64,000 bases of DNA, from positions 248,001 through 312,000 of the forward strand of contig NZ_CP080437.1 of NCBI RefSeq assembly GCF_021216655.1. Reading direction: 5' to 3'. The stretch comes from Clavibacter michiganensis. GTDB lineage: Bacteria; Actinomycetota; Actinomycetes; Actinomycetales; Microbacteriaceae. Made by a program: the position numbers and the translations under genes. The notes under the pieces are model-generated. The model had not been told where the DNA came from, did no database searches, and was given only the letters and a program-made list of their open reading frames with translations. Positions 19,052 to 27,493 of this stretch are shown here, in pieces (position 1 is the stretch's first letter; every line of letters begins with the position of its first letter).

Positions 19052-20200
19052 ATGAGCTCCACCAGCAGCACAGCCTCCACGAGCAGCACCGCCTCCACCA
19101 CCACCGGCACCGCCTTCCCCATGTCCTTCGAGCAGACCCCCTCGGAGACCGCCCGCGCCGACGCCGAGCGGGAGGCGATCCTCGCCGACCCGGGCTTCGG
19201 CAAGCACTTCACGGACCACATGGTCCAGATCGACTGGACGCTCGACGCCGGCTGGCACGACGCCCGCGTGGTCCCGTACGGGCCGCTCCAGCTGGATCCC
19301 GCCGCGAGCGTCCTCCACTACGGCCAGGAGATCTTCGAGGGCATGAAGGCGTACCGCCACGCCGACGGATCCGTGTGGACCTTCCGCCCCGACCGCAACG
19401 CCGCCCGCCTCCAGCGCTCGGCCCGCCGCCTCGCGCTACCCGAGCTGCCCACGGAGGACTTCGTCGAGTCGGTGCGCCAGCTGGTCCGCGCCGACCTCGA
19501 CTGGGTGCCGTCGGCGCCCGAGCAGAGCCTGTACCTCCGGCCGTTCATGATCGCGAACGAGAGCTTCCTCGGCGTCCGCGCCGCCCAGCGCGTGGGCTAC
19601 TACGTCATCGCCAGCCCCGCGGGCGCGTACTTCACGGGTGGCGTCGCGCCCGTGTCCATCTGGCTGTCCACGCAGTACTCCCGCGCCGGCAAGGGCGGCA
19701 CGGGCGCCGCGAAGTGCGGCGGCAACTACGCCGCGTCGCTCCTCCCGCAGGCCGAGGCCGCGTCGCACGGCTGCGCGCAGGTGCTCTTCCTCGACTCCGA
19801 GGAGGGCCGCTACCTCGAGGAGCTCGGCGGCATGAACATCGTGCTGGTCTACAAGGACGGCCGCCTCGTCACGCCCGACTCGGAGAGCATCCTCGAGGGC
19901 ATCACGCGCGACTCGATCCTGGAGCTCGCGCGCGACCGCGGCCTCACGGTCGAGAAGCGGCGCGTGGAGCTGTCGGAGTGGGTCGACGGCGTCGCATCCG
20001 GCGAGATCACCGAGGTGTTCGCGTGCGGCACAGCGGCGGTCATCACGCCCATCGGCCGCCTGATGGGCGAGGGCCTCGACGTCGGCGACATCGACGCTCC
20101 CGCGGGCGAGCTGACGATGTCGCTGCGCCAGGAGCTCACCGACATCCAGTACGGCCGCATCCCGGACCGCCACGGCTGGCTCACCCGCCTCGACGCGTAG
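19052..20200 (+). CDS. ilvE: Branched-chain amino acid aminotransferase
   Basis: PLP-dependent fold type IV transaminase for the last step of leucine, isoleucine and valine synthesis. The protein has 382 residues from ATG 19052. The first ~23 are a Ser/Thr/Ala low-complexity stretch before FPMSFEQTPS, so a start about 70 bases downstream is possible. The PLP lysine lies in AAKCGGNYAASLLPQ; the phosphate-binding segments are VFACGTAAVITPIG and the Glu-containing ITRDSILELARDRG. GAAGGA precedes the start. Confidence 0.95.
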   Translation: MSSTSSTASTSSTASTTTGTAFPMSFEQTPSETARADAEREAILADPGFGKHFTDHMVQIDWTLDAGWHDARVVPYGPLQLDPAASVLHYGQEIFEGMKAYRHADGSVWTFRPDRNAARLQRSARRLALPELPTEDFVESVRQLVRADLDWVPSAPEQSLYLRPFMIANESFLGVRAAQRVGYYVIASPAGAYFTGGVAPVSIWLSTQYSRAGKGGTGAAKCGGNYAASLLPQAEAASHGCAQVLFLDSEEGRYLEELGGMNIVLVYKDGRLVTPDSESILEGITRDSILELARDRGLTVEKRRVELSEWVDGVASGEITEVFACGTAAVITPIGRLMGEGLDVGDIDAPAGELTMSLRQELTDIQYGRIPDRHGWLTRLDA

Positions 20201-20243
20201 CGCTCGGCGGCTCGTGCCGGCGGTCGCGCCCCGTCGGCACGGC

Positions 20244-20249
20244 TAGGGT
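20244..20249 (+). promoter_or_regulatory. Leaderless-type -10 box
   Basis: TAGGGT, eight bases before GTG 20258. The gap is two bases longer than in most other cases in the window. Confidence 0.4.
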
Positions 20250-20257
20250 CGTGTCTC

Positions 20258-21031
20258 GTGAAGATCGCGCGTTTCAGTACCGGTGACGACCCCCGCTTCG
20301 GCATCCTCGACGAGGAGGAGGGCCACCTGGTCGTCCTCACCGGCGACCCCATGTTCAGCGGCTACCAGACCACGGGGGAGCGCGTTCCGCTCGCCGACGC
20401 CCGGCTGCTGGCACCGGTGATCCCGCGATCCAAGGTCGTCGCGGTCGGCCGCAACTACGCGGCGCACGCGGCCGAGCACGGCAGCGAGGCGCCCAGCACG
20501 CCGCTCATCTTCCTGAAGCCCAACACCTCGGTCATCGGTCCGGACGACGCGATCCGCCTCCCCGCCGACAGCGAGCGGGTCGAGCACGAGGGCGAGCTCG
20601 CCGTCGTCATCGGCCGGATCACGCGCGACGTGTCCGTGGAGGACGCGGCGCGCTCGATCTTCGGCTACACGATCGGCAACGACGTCACCGCCCGCGACAT
20701 CCAGCACTCCGAGAGCCAGTGGGCCCGCGCCAAGGGCTACGACACGTTCTGCCCGCTCGGTCCGGTCATCGAGACCGAGGGCTCGTTCGAGGACGCGCTC
20801 ATCGAGACGCGCGTCGACGGGGAGCTGCGCCAGTCCGGCCGCACGAGCGAGATGGTGCACACCGTCCCCGAGCTCATCGCGTTCGCCTCGCGCGTCTGGA
20901 CCCTGCTGCCCGGCGACGTGATCCTCACGGGCACGCCCGCGGGCGTCGGCCCCTTCACCGACGGCCAGGTCGTCGAGGTGTCGATCGAGGGGATCGGCAC
21001 GCTCTCCAACCCCGCGCACGTCCGCGCCTGA
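20258..21031 (+). CDS. Fumarylacetoacetate hydrolase (FAH) family protein
   Basis: A 257-residue enzyme of the FAH superfamily, whose members hydrolyse or decarboxylate acylpyruvates and similar 2-oxo acids with a divalent metal. The core motifs are VAVGRNYAAHAAEHG, FLKPNTSVIGP, the metal ligands in HEGELAVVIG, and NDVTARDIQ, with GTPAGVGPF near the C-terminus. The same gene stands next to gltX in mycobacteria, so its neighbourhood is conserved, but its substrate is unknown. GTG start, probably leaderless. A lipoprotein gene begins two bases after the stop. Confidence 0.88.
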   Translation: MKIARFSTGDDPRFGILDEEEGHLVVLTGDPMFSGYQTTGERVPLADARLLAPVIPRSKVVAVGRNYAAHAAEHGSEAPSTPLIFLKPNTSVIGPDDAIRLPADSERVEHEGELAVVIGRITRDVSVEDAARSIFGYTIGNDVTARDIQHSESQWARAKGYDTFCPLGPVIETEGSFEDALIETRVDGELRQSGRTSEMVHTVPELIAFASRVWTLLPGDVILTGTPAGVGPFTDGQVVEVSIEGIGTLSNPAHVRA

Positions 21032-21033
21032 CC

Positions 21034-21792
21034 ATGATCCGCCCCGGCCGTCCCGCGCGCCTCGCGCTGGCGGCCGCGGCGGTGGCGCTGCTCTCGGGCT
21101 GCGTCTACGACGTGTCCGACTACGGGCTGGAGACGCCGTCCCCCTCGCTGGCCCCGGCGCCGACCACGTCGCCCACCCCGGGCGCCGCGGAGCTCGGCCT
21201 GCCGTCCGGCTGCACGCCCGCCGACCTCTCGATCGACTGGGCGGAGCCGCAGGCGGGACCCGCCGACGAGCTGCTCGCCGTGCGCGTGATGCAGGTGCGG
21301 ATCCCGAGCGCGGGGGAGCAGCCCGGCCTCGGATCCACGACCCAGCGCGTCACGCGGAACGACATCGCGCTGCGCCCGGCGCTCCGCCTGGAGCTCGACG
21401 AGAGGGACGGATCCGCGACCCCCGTGGCCGACAGCCTCGCCCCGCCGGACACCTGGGCCGCGTTCCTCGGTGCCGACCTCCGCGACCGCGACCTCGTGGG
21501 GCCTCGGTTCGGGCGGCCGCTGCAGATCACCTCGTTCGATCCCGTGCTCGACCGCGAGGCCCGCTACGTGATCGGGTACCTCGGCTCCGCGCAGTCCGCG
21601 CACGTGACGGTCACGGGCTGCGACGGGAGCTTCCGCGGATCCGGCACGCTCGAGGGGCTCGACCCGACGCGGTCGGCCGGCGCCGTCCTCCTCGAGTGCG
21701 GCGTGCCGCCCGGCGACCAGTACGACCGGTGGGACCTCCTCGAGCCGTACTGCGCCGACGGCGCCGCGGGGGCTGCGGGCACCGAGCCCTAG
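21034..21792 (+). CDS. Putative secreted lipoprotein
   Basis: I recognise the targeting but not the function. The 252-residue product starts with a lipoprotein signal ([18 protein letters not shown]; lipobox LLSGC, acylated Cys at residue 23). A Thr/Pro/Ser linker leads to an extracytoplasmic domain with four further cysteines (SGCTPAD, VTGCDGS, LECGVPP and EPYCADG), suggesting two disulphides. It lies between the FAH-family gene and gltX, and its stop is 13 bases before gltX. Confidence 0.8.
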   Translation: MIRPGRPARLALAAAAVALLSGCVYDVSDYGLETPSPSLAPAPTTSPTPGAAELGLPSGCTPADLSIDWAEPQAGPADELLAVRVMQVRIPSAGEQPGLGSTTQRVTRNDIALRPALRLELDERDGSATPVADSLAPPDTWAAFLGADLRDRDLVGPRFGRPLQITSFDPVLDREARYVIGYLGSAQSAHVTVTGCDGSFRGSGTLEGLDPTRSAGAVLLECGVPPGDQYDRWDLLEPYCADGAAGAAGTEP

Positions 21793-21805
21793 AATCGGAT
21801 CCAGG

Positions 21806-23326
21806 ATGACTGAGACAACCGCGCACCCCGTGACCACCGCCACCGGCACCGACGTCCGCGTCCGGTTCTGCCCGTCCCCGACCGGGACGCCGCACGTGGG
21901 GCTCATCCGCACGGCGCTCTTCAACTGGGCCTACGCGCGCCACACTGGCGGCAAGCTCGTCTTCCGCGTCGAGGACACCGACGCCGCGCGCGACAGCGAG
22001 GAGAGCTACGAGCAGCTCATCGAGGCGCTGCGCTGGCTCGAGATCGACTGGGACGAGGGCGAGGGCGTCGGCGGACCGCACGCGCCGTACCGCCAGTCGC
22101 AGCGCACCGACCTCTACCTCGACGTGATCCGGAAGCTCACCGAGTCCGGCCACCTCTACGAGAGCTACGCGACGGCCGAGGAGATCGAGGCGCGCAACCG
22201 CGCCGCCGGCCGCGACCCGAAGATGGGCTACGACAACTTCGAGCGCGACCTCACCGAGGCCGAGCGCCAGGCGTTCCGCGACGAGGGCCGCTCGCCCGCC
22301 CTCCGCCTCCGCGTGCCGGACACCGACCTCTCGTTCGACGACCTCGTGCGCGGCACGGTCACGTTCCCCGCGGGATCCTTCCCCGACTTCGTGCTCGTGC
22401 GCCCCAACGGCGCCCCGCTCTACACGCTCGTGAACCCGGTCGACGACGCCCTCATGGGGATCACGCACGTGCTCCGCGGCGAGGACCTCCTCTCGTCCAC
22501 GCCCCGGCAGATCGCGCTGTACCACGCGCTCATCGACATCGGCGTGGCCGACGCCATCCCGCGCTTCGGCCACCTGCCCTACGTGATGGGGGAGGGCAAC
22601 AAGAAGCTCTCCAAGCGCGACCCCGAGTCGAACCTGTTCCACCACCGCGACCGCGGCTTCATCCCCGAGGGCCTCATCAACTACCTGGCGCTGCTCGGCT
22701 GGTCGCTCACGCACGACCGCGACGTGTTCTCGCGGATGGAGATGGTCACGGCATTCGACGTCGCCGACGTCACGCCCGCGCCCGCTCGCTTCGACCTCAA
22801 GAAGGCGGAGTCGCTGAACGGCGACCACATCCGCCTGCTCGCGCTCGACGACTTCGCCCAGCGCCTCGTGCCGTACCTCCAGGCGGCGGACGTCGTCGGC
22901 GCCGAGCTCACGCACGACGAGCAGCGGATGCTCGAGGCGGCCGCTCCGCTCGTGCAGGAGCGCATGCAGCTCCTCGGCGAGGCCCCCGACCTCCTCTCCT
23001 TCCTCTTCACGACGGCGGATGCGCTGCCCTACGACGACGCTGCGGTCCAGGCGCTGAAGGACGACGCCCCCGAGGTGCTCGCCGCCTCGCGGGGCGCGCT
23101 CGCGGGCGTCCCGCACACGCAGTGGGACATCGACCTGGTGCAGGAGGTGCTGCAGAACACCCTCATCACCGGCATGGGCATGAAGCCGCGCCTCGCCTAC
23201 GGGCCGCTGCGCGTCGCCGTCTCCGGGCGCCGCATCTCGCCGCCGCTGTTCGAGTCGATGGTGCTCCTCGGCAAGGACGAGACCATCGCGCGCCTCGACC
23301 GCCTCGCGGGGATGCTCGGTGCCTGA
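21806..23326 (+). CDS. gltX: Glutamyl-tRNA synthetase
   Basis: Class I aminoacyl-tRNA synthetase that charges tRNA-Glu. The protein has 506 residues. The HIGH element appears as [20 protein letters not shown], and the KMSKS loop as [11 protein letters not shown]. Actinobacteria generally lack GlnRS, so this enzyme probably also makes Glu-tRNA(Gln) for the amidotransferase GatCAB; that follows from family knowledge, not from this sequence. A TAGAAT box lies ten bases before the ATG, with CAGGA as a weak ribosome site. The next gene overlaps the stop by eight bases. Confidence 0.95.
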   Translation: MTETTAHPVTTATGTDVRVRFCPSPTGTPHVGLIRTALFNWAYARHTGGKLVFRVEDTDAARDSEESYEQLIEALRWLEIDWDEGEGVGGPHAPYRQSQRTDLYLDVIRKLTESGHLYESYATAEEIEARNRAAGRDPKMGYDNFERDLTEAERQAFRDEGRSPALRLRVPDTDLSFDDLVRGTVTFPAGSFPDFVLVRPNGAPLYTLVNPVDDALMGITHVLRGEDLLSSTPRQIALYHALIDIGVADAIPRFGHLPYVMGEGNKKLSKRDPESNLFHHRDRGFIPEGLINYLALLGWSLTHDRDVFSRMEMVTAFDVADVTPAPARFDLKKAESLNGDHIRLLALDDFAQRLVPYLQAADVVGAELTHDEQRMLEAAAPLVQERMQLLGEAPDLLSFLFTTADALPYDDAAVQALKDDAPEVLAASRGALAGVPHTQWDIDLVQEVLQNTLITGMGMKPRLAYGPLRVAVSGRRISPPLFESMVLLGKDETIARLDRLAGMLGA

Positions 23327-24269
23327 CGACGCGGGCGCGGGATCCACCGCGACCGGCGACTCCTACGACGTCGTCGTCATCGGCGCCGGGCCCGCCGGCC
23401 TGTCCGCCGCGCTCAACCTGGTGCGCGCCCGCCGCCGCACCCTCGTGCTCGACAGCAGCCGCCCGCGCAACGCCGCGACGCTCATGTCGCACGGCTTCGT
23501 CACCCGCGACGGGATCTCCCCGCTCGAGCTCCGCAAGCTCGGCCAGGTCGAGGTCGAGGGGTACGACGAGGGCGAGTTCCAGCTCGCCGTCGTGCAGTCC
23601 GCGGAGCCCGCGGAGGGTGGGTTCACCATCCGCGCGAAGGGCGTGCGACGCGCGCCCGACCGCGAGGTGCACGCGCGCCGGATCCTCATCGCCACGGGCC
23701 TCGTGGAGACGCTGCCCGACCTCCCGAGCATCCGCGCGTACTACGGCACCGCCGTGCACAGCTGCATGGAGTGCGACGGCTACGAGAAGCGCGACGAGCC
23801 GCTCTTCCTCATCGGCGAGACCGACGACCTCGTGGAGCGCGCGCTGCTGCTCTCGCAGTGGTCGCGCGACATCATCGTCTTCACGAACGGCGTCGCCGAG
23901 ATCGACGAGGCGGGGGAGCGCGGGCTCGCGTCCCTCGGGATCCGTGTCGACCGCCGCCCCGTCGCCGACATCGAGGGCGAGCGCGCGGTCGTCACCGGCA
24001 TCCGGATGCAGGACGGCTCCGTCGTCCCGCGCTCCGGCGGCTTCGTGCGCCCGCGCTACTCGACCGCGCTCGACTTCCTCTCGGGGCTCGACCTCGACAC
24101 GGACGACGACGGCCACATCGCCGTCGACGCCGAGGGCCGCACCTCCCACGCGGGCGTCTACGCGGCAGGCGACAGCTCGCAGCCGGGTCCGCAGCAGCTG
24201 ATCATCGCGGCCGGCTTCGGCGCCCGCGCTGCGAGCGCGATCAACCGGGACCTGCTGCCGCGGATCTGA
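23319..24269 (+). CDS. Thioredoxin-reductase-like FAD/NAD(P)-dependent oxidoreductase
   Basis: A two-domain flavoprotein of 316 residues. The FAD-binding motif is [20 protein letters not shown] (residues ~20-39), and the redox-type motif is [10 protein letters not shown] (residues ~151-160) where thioredoxin reductase has CATCDG. C-terminal FAD contact is [22 protein letters not shown]. The usual GxGxxA NAD(P) motif after the cysteines is degenerate here ([18 protein letters not shown]), so pyridine nucleotide use is uncertain. The GTG start overlaps gltX by eight bases. No thioredoxin gene is adjacent. Confidence 0.82.
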   Translation: MPDDAGAGSTATGDSYDVVVIGAGPAGLSAALNLVRARRRTLVLDSSRPRNAATLMSHGFVTRDGISPLELRKLGQVEVEGYDEGEFQLAVVQSAEPAEGGFTIRAKGVRRAPDREVHARRILIATGLVETLPDLPSIRAYYGTAVHSCMECDGYEKRDEPLFLIGETDDLVERALLLSQWSRDIIVFTNGVAEIDEAGERGLASLGIRVDRRPVADIEGERAVVTGIRMQDGSVVPRSGGFVRPRYSTALDFLSGLDLDTDDDGHIAVDAEGRTSHAGVYAAGDSSQPGPQQLIIAAGFGARAASAINRDLLPRI

Positions 24270-24298
24270 CGCGTGGGGCCCGTCGGGCGGGCGCCGGT

Positions 24299-24328
24299 TT
24301 GGCGCGGATCCGGCCGATGGGCTACACT
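24299..24328 (+). promoter_or_regulatory. Promoter of tRNA-Gln
   Basis: TTGGCG and TACACT separated by 18 bases. The ten bases ACTCGACGAG (24326-24335) reappear exactly at the tRNA-Glu promoter (30942-30951). Confidence 0.6.
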
Positions 24329-24357
24329 CGACGAGGCCCGATCGCGCATCGGGGCCT

Positions 24358-24429
24358 TGGGGTATGGTGTAATTGGCAACACGGAAGATTCTGATTCTTT
24401 TGTTCTTGGTTCGAGTCCAGGTACCCCAG
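24358..24429 (+). tRNA. tRNA-Gln (anticodon CUG)
   Basis: Folds as a 72-nt cloverleaf: acceptor TGGGGTA/TACCCCA, D stem GTGT/ACAC, anticodon stem GAAGA/TCTTT with loop TTCTGAT (anticodon CTG), and T arm CTTGG-TTCGAGT-CCAGG. The unusual first pair U1-A72 is typical of tRNA-Gln. The discriminator is G, and CCA is not encoded. Confidence 0.93.
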
Positions 24430-24451
24430 CACTGAAATAGCAGGAAATGAC

Positions 24452-24480
24452 AGGCCCGGTTATCCGGGCCTTTTCCTTTT
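24452..24480 (+). terminator. Rho-independent terminator of tRNA-Gln
   Basis: Stem AGGCCCGG/CCGGGCCT with loop TTAT, then TTTTCCTTTT: one of the few hairpins here with a true T-rich tail. Confidence 0.85.
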
Positions 24481-24505
24481 CCCTCCTGCGCATCTCCGAG
24501 GAGAC

Positions 24506-24549
24506 GACGACGGCCCCGCCCGAGCATCTGCTCGAGCGGGGCCGTCGTC
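24506..24549 (-). terminator. Hairpin terminator of the first aldo/keto reductase gene
   Basis: Long stem: 14 bp (24506-24519 with 24536-24549) plus an inner CGAG/CTCG. It lies 21 bases beyond the stop of the minus-strand gene. Confidence 0.75.
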
Positions 24550-24569
24550 TTCGTTCAGGTGGTCGCTGG

Positions 24570-25580
24570 TCAGGCGAGGCGCCCCTTCGGCGAGCTGTCG
24601 CTCGTCTTCGACGGGTCCTTCTCCACGACGTCGCCGAGGGCGTCGTCGACGCGGGTGAGGAGCTCGGCCGGGATCTTCACGCCCGACGCCTTGACGTTCT
24701 CGTGGACCTGCTCGGGGCGCGAGGCGCCGATGATCGCGGAGGCGACGTTCTCGTTCTGGAGCACCCACGCGACGGCGAGCTGGGCCAGCGACAGGTCCAG
24801 CTCGTCGGCGACGGGCTGCAGCTCCTGCACGCGGTTGAGGACGTCGTCGTTCATGTAGCGCTTGATCATGTCGGCGCCGCCCTTGTCGTCCGTGGCGCGC
24901 GAGCCCTGCGGCAGGTCCTGGCCCGGCTTGTACTTGCCGGTGAGGACGCCCTGGGCGATGGGGGACCACACGATCTGCGAGATGCCGAGCTCGGCGGACG
25001 TGGGGACGACCTCCTCCTCGATGACGCGCCAGAGGGCCGAGTACTGCGGCTGGTTCGAGATGAGCTGGAAGCCCAGCTCGCGGGAGAGGCCGTGCGCCTC
25101 GCGGAGCTGCTCGGGGGTCCACTCGCTGACGCCGATGTAGAGCGCCTTGCCCTGGCGGACGACGTCGGCGAAGGCCTGCATCGTCTCCTCGAGCGGGGTC
25201 TCGTAGTCGTAGCGGTGGGCCTGGTAGAGGTCCACGTGGTCGGTCTGGAGGCGCTCGAGCGAGCCGTCGATCGACGCCATGATGTGCTTGCGCGAGAGGC
25301 CGGTGTCGTTGTGGCCCTTGGCGCCGGTCGGGAAGTAGACCTTCGTGAAGATCTCGAGCCCGTCGCGGTTCTCGCCCTTGAGCGCGTCGCCGAGCACCTT
25401 CTCGGCGACGGTGTTCGCGTAGCCGTCGGCCGTGTCGAACGTGGTGATGCCGGCCTCGAGGGCCGCCTGCACGCACTGCGTGGCGGTGTCGTTCTCGACC
25501 TGCGACCCGTGGGTCAGCCAGTTGCCGTACGTGATCTCGGAGATCTTGAAGCCTGAGTTGCCTAGGTAGCGGAATTCCAT
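24570..25580 (-). CDS. Aldo/keto reductase, first of a tandem pair
   Basis: NADPH-dependent aldo/keto reductase of 336 residues, closest in style to the Kv-channel-beta/YghZ-like branch. The barrel starts with FRYLGNSGFKISEITYGNW. Catalytic residues fit Asp and Tyr in FDTADGYAN, Lys in IFTKVYFPTG and His in YQAHRYDYET. NADP contacts are SPIAQGVLTGKYKPG and IIGASRPEQVHEN. TAGGCT stands six bases before the ATG on the minus strand. Its neighbour at 25736-26746 has the same length and is nearly identical over long stretches, so this is a recent duplication. Substrate unknown. Confidence 0.9.
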   Translation of the reverse strand: MEFRYLGNSGFKISEITYGNWLTHGSQVENDTATQCVQAALEAGITTFDTADGYANTVAEKVLGDALKGENRDGLEIFTKVYFPTGAKGHNDTGLSRKHIMASIDGSLERLQTDHVDLYQAHRYDYETPLEETMQAFADVVRQGKALYIGVSEWTPEQLREAHGLSRELGFQLISNQPQYSALWRVIEEEVVPTSAELGISQIVWSPIAQGVLTGKYKPGQDLPQGSRATDDKGGADMIKRYMNDDVLNRVQELQPVADELDLSLAQLAVAWVLQNENVASAIIGASRPEQVHENVKASGVKIPAELLTRVDDALGDVVEKDPSKTSDSSPKGRLA

Positions 25581-25586
25581 CCTCCG

Positions 25587-25592
25587 AGCCTA
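25587..25592 (-). promoter_or_regulatory. Leaderless-type -10 box of the first aldo/keto reductase gene
   Basis: TAGGCT on the minus strand, six bases before ATG 25580. Confidence 0.5.
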
Positions 25593-25653
25593 CGCCGCGG
25601 GCGCTGGGGGAGCCCCGGGCGGGTTCTGTCCGCGGGGTGACCGGGAGATGGAC

Positions 25654-25699
25654 GCGCGGCCCCGCCCGATGGTCTCGCGCGGCCCCGCCCGATGGTCTC
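25654..25699. repeat. Two exact tandem copies of a 23-bp unit
   Basis: Copies 25654-25676 and 25677-25699 abut exactly. The second copy supplies the left arm and loop of the hairpin at 25677-25713, so the left arm is duplicated while the right arm is single. Confidence 0.9.
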
Positions 25700-25713
25700 G
25701 GGCGGGGCCGCGC
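25677..25713 (-). terminator. Hairpin terminator of the second aldo/keto reductase gene
   Basis: Perfect 14-bp stem (25677-25690 with 25700-25713) and 9-nt loop. It lies 22 bases beyond the stop at 25736. The upstream repeat copy (25654-25667) offers an alternative pairing partner. Confidence 0.75.
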
Positions 25714-25735
25714 GGTGGTGCGGAGGGAGAGCCGA

Positions 25736-26746
25736 TCAGGCCTCGCGGGTCTTCGGCGAGCTGTCCTCGGTCTTGCGCGGGTCCTTCTCGACGATGTCGC
25801 CGAGGGCGTCGTCGATGCGGGTGAGGAGCTCGGCGGGGATCTTCACACCGGACGCCTTGACGTTCTCGTGCACCTGCTCGGGACGGGAGGCGCCGATGAT
25901 CGCGGACGCGACGTTCTCGTTCTGGAGCACCCACGCGACGGCGAGCTGCGCGAGCGAGAGGTCGAGCTCGTCGGCGACGGGCTGCAGCTCCTGCACGCGG
26001 GTCAGCGTGTCGTCGTTCATGAAGCGCTTGATCATGTTCGCGCCGCCCTTGTCGTCGGTCGCGCGGGATCCCGACGGCAGCTCCTGGCCGGGCTTGTACT
26101 TGCCCGTCAGCACGCCCTGCGCGATGGGGGACCACACGATCTGCGAGATGCCGAGGTCCTTCGAGGTGGGGACGACCTCCTCCTCGATGACGCGCCAGAG
26201 CGCCGAGTACTGCGGCTGGTTCGAGATCAGCTGGAAGCCCAGCTCGGTGGCGAGCGCGTGGCCGGCGCGCAGCTGCTCGCTCGTCCACTCGCTCACGCCG
26301 ATGTAGAGGGCCTTGCCCTGGCGGACGACGTCGGCGAACGCCTGCATCGTCTCCTCGAGGGGGGTCTCGTAGTCGAACCGGTGGGCCTGGTAGAGGTCGA
26401 TGTAGTCGGTCTGGAGGCGCGTGAGCGACGCGTCGACCGAGTCCATGATGTGCTTCCGCGAGAGCCCCACGTCGTTGTGGCCCTTGGGACCCGTGGGGCC
26501 GAAGACCTTCGTGAAGATCTCGATCGAGGCGCGTCGCTCGTCCTTGAGCGCCTCGCCGAGGACGGTCTCCGCCTTGGTGTTGGCGTAGACGTCGGCGGTG
26601 TCGAAGGTGGTGATCCCCGCCTCGAGCGCGGCCTTCACGCACGCGGTCGCGGTGTCGTTCTCCACCTGCGATCCGTGGGTGAGCCAGTTGCCGTAGGTGA
26701 TCTCGGAGATCTTGAAGCCGGAGTTGCCGAGGTATCTGAATTCCAT
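25736..26746 (-). CDS. Aldo/keto reductase, second of a tandem pair
   Basis: Paralogue of the gene at 24570-25580: 336 residues with the same start, the same barrel and catalytic motifs (FDTADVYAN, KVFGPTGPKG, AHRFDYET) and the same C-terminal cofactor loop (IIGASRPEQVHEN). Differences cluster in the helix after beta-3, around residues 52-76, and in the last 12 residues, which may alter substrate choice. It has its own promoter (TACGGT six bases before the ATG) and its own terminator, so the copies are separate transcription units. Confidence 0.9.
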   Translation of the reverse strand: MEFRYLGNSGFKISEITYGNWLTHGSQVENDTATACVKAALEAGITTFDTADVYANTKAETVLGEALKDERRASIEIFTKVFGPTGPKGHNDVGLSRKHIMDSVDASLTRLQTDYIDLYQAHRFDYETPLEETMQAFADVVRQGKALYIGVSEWTSEQLRAGHALATELGFQLISNQPQYSALWRVIEEEVVPTSKDLGISQIVWSPIAQGVLTGKYKPGQELPSGSRATDDKGGANMIKRFMNDDTLTRVQELQPVADELDLSLAQLAVAWVLQNENVASAIIGASRPEQVHENVKASGVKIPAELLTRIDDALGDIVEKDPRKTEDSSPKTREA

Positions 26747-26752
26747 GCCCCG

Positions 26753-26758
26753 ACCGTA
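26753..26758 (-). promoter_or_regulatory. Leaderless-type -10 box of the second aldo/keto reductase gene
   Basis: TACGGT on the minus strand, six bases before ATG 26746. Confidence 0.5.
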
Positions 26759-26813
26759 CGCCGGGCACCTCCGCCCCTCCGCACGAAAGTGTGCGACGCG
26801 GCCGGGGGCGCGG

Positions 26814-27428
26814 TCAGGCGGCGGGGGAGCGGATCACGTGCAGGGGCGCGAGCGCCGTGTCGAGCGCCGCCTCCAGCGGCCACGCCGAGCGCTCCGGCTG
26901 GCTGAGCACCAGGCCGCCCTGGATGGCCGCGAGGATCACGGTGGCGATGCGCTCGGGATCCGCGCTCGCGGCGACGAGACCCGCCTCCCGCATCCGCTCG
27001 ACGCCGCGGGCGAGGAACGCGCGCCATGCCCGCATGGACGCGGCGATCGTGCGCTCGAGCTCCGCGTCGACGGCCGCGGCCTGCGTGGCGAGCGACCCGA
27101 TGGGGCACGCCCACCGCCCGCGGCCGATGTAGTAGTCGACGAGACCCGTGCGCCACGCCTCCCACGATTCCCAGCTGCCCAGGTCGTGGATGTGCGGCTC
27201 CTGCGCCTCGAGGAGCTGGCGGCCCTCCCACTCGGCGACCTCCCGCACGAGCTCGATCTTGCCGCCGGGGAAGTAGTGGAACAGCTGGCTCTTGCTCGTG
27301 AGGGTCGCCGCGCGCACGTCGTCGAGGGTCGTGCCGCCGATGCCGGTGGCGAGGATCTGCTCGCCCGTCGCCTCGATGATCCGCTGGCGGGTGCGGCGGC
27401 CGCGCTCGGTGATCCTCGGCTCGGCCAT
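26814..27428 (-). CDS. TetR-family regulator
   Basis: A 204-residue regulator with an N-terminal helix-turn-helix (RQRIIEATGEQILATGIGG, then VRAATLTSKSQLFHYFPGGK, residues ~13-56) and a C-terminal effector domain of the TetR_C type seen in AcuR/YcdC-like proteins (WACPIGSLATQAA). It diverges from an SDR gene. Two matched palindromes (27447-27462 and 27478-27493) fill the gap, the second covering the SDR start codon. TAGGAT lies six bases before its own ATG. It should repress both genes until an unidentified, perhaps electrophilic, ligand binds. Confidence 0.88.
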   Translation of the reverse strand: MAEPRITERGRRTRQRIIEATGEQILATGIGGTTLDDVRAATLTSKSQLFHYFPGGKIELVREVAEWEGRQLLEAQEPHIHDLGSWESWEAWRTGLVDYYIGRGRWACPIGSLATQAAAVDAELERTIAASMRAWRAFLARGVERMREAGLVAASADPERIATVILAAIQGGLVLSQPERSAWPLEAALDTALAPLHVIRSPAA

Positions 27429-27434
27429 GCCCCG

Positions 27435-27440
27435 ATCCTA
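27435..27440 (-). promoter_or_regulatory. Leaderless-type -10 box of the second tetR-type gene
   Basis: TAGGAT on the minus strand, six bases before ATG 27428; operator 1 begins seven bases upstream. Confidence 0.5.
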
Positions 27441-27446
27441 CCGTTG

Positions 27447-27462
27447 TGGACTGATCGGTCCA
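27447..27462. promoter_or_regulatory. TetR operator 1
   Basis: Palindrome TGGAC-TGATCG-GTCCA between the TetR -10 box and the SDR promoter. Confidence 0.7.
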
Positions 27463-27477
27463 ACGCGTGCTATCAAT

Positions 27478-27493
27478 TGGACCATGCAGTCCA
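27478..27493. promoter_or_regulatory. TetR operator 2, over the SDR start codon
   Basis: Palindrome TGGAC-CATGCA-GTCCA with one more matching T/A pair outside it. It has the same half-sites and 6-bp spacer as operator 1, 31 bp away (about three helical turns). The ATG at 27484-27486 lies inside it. Confidence 0.7.
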
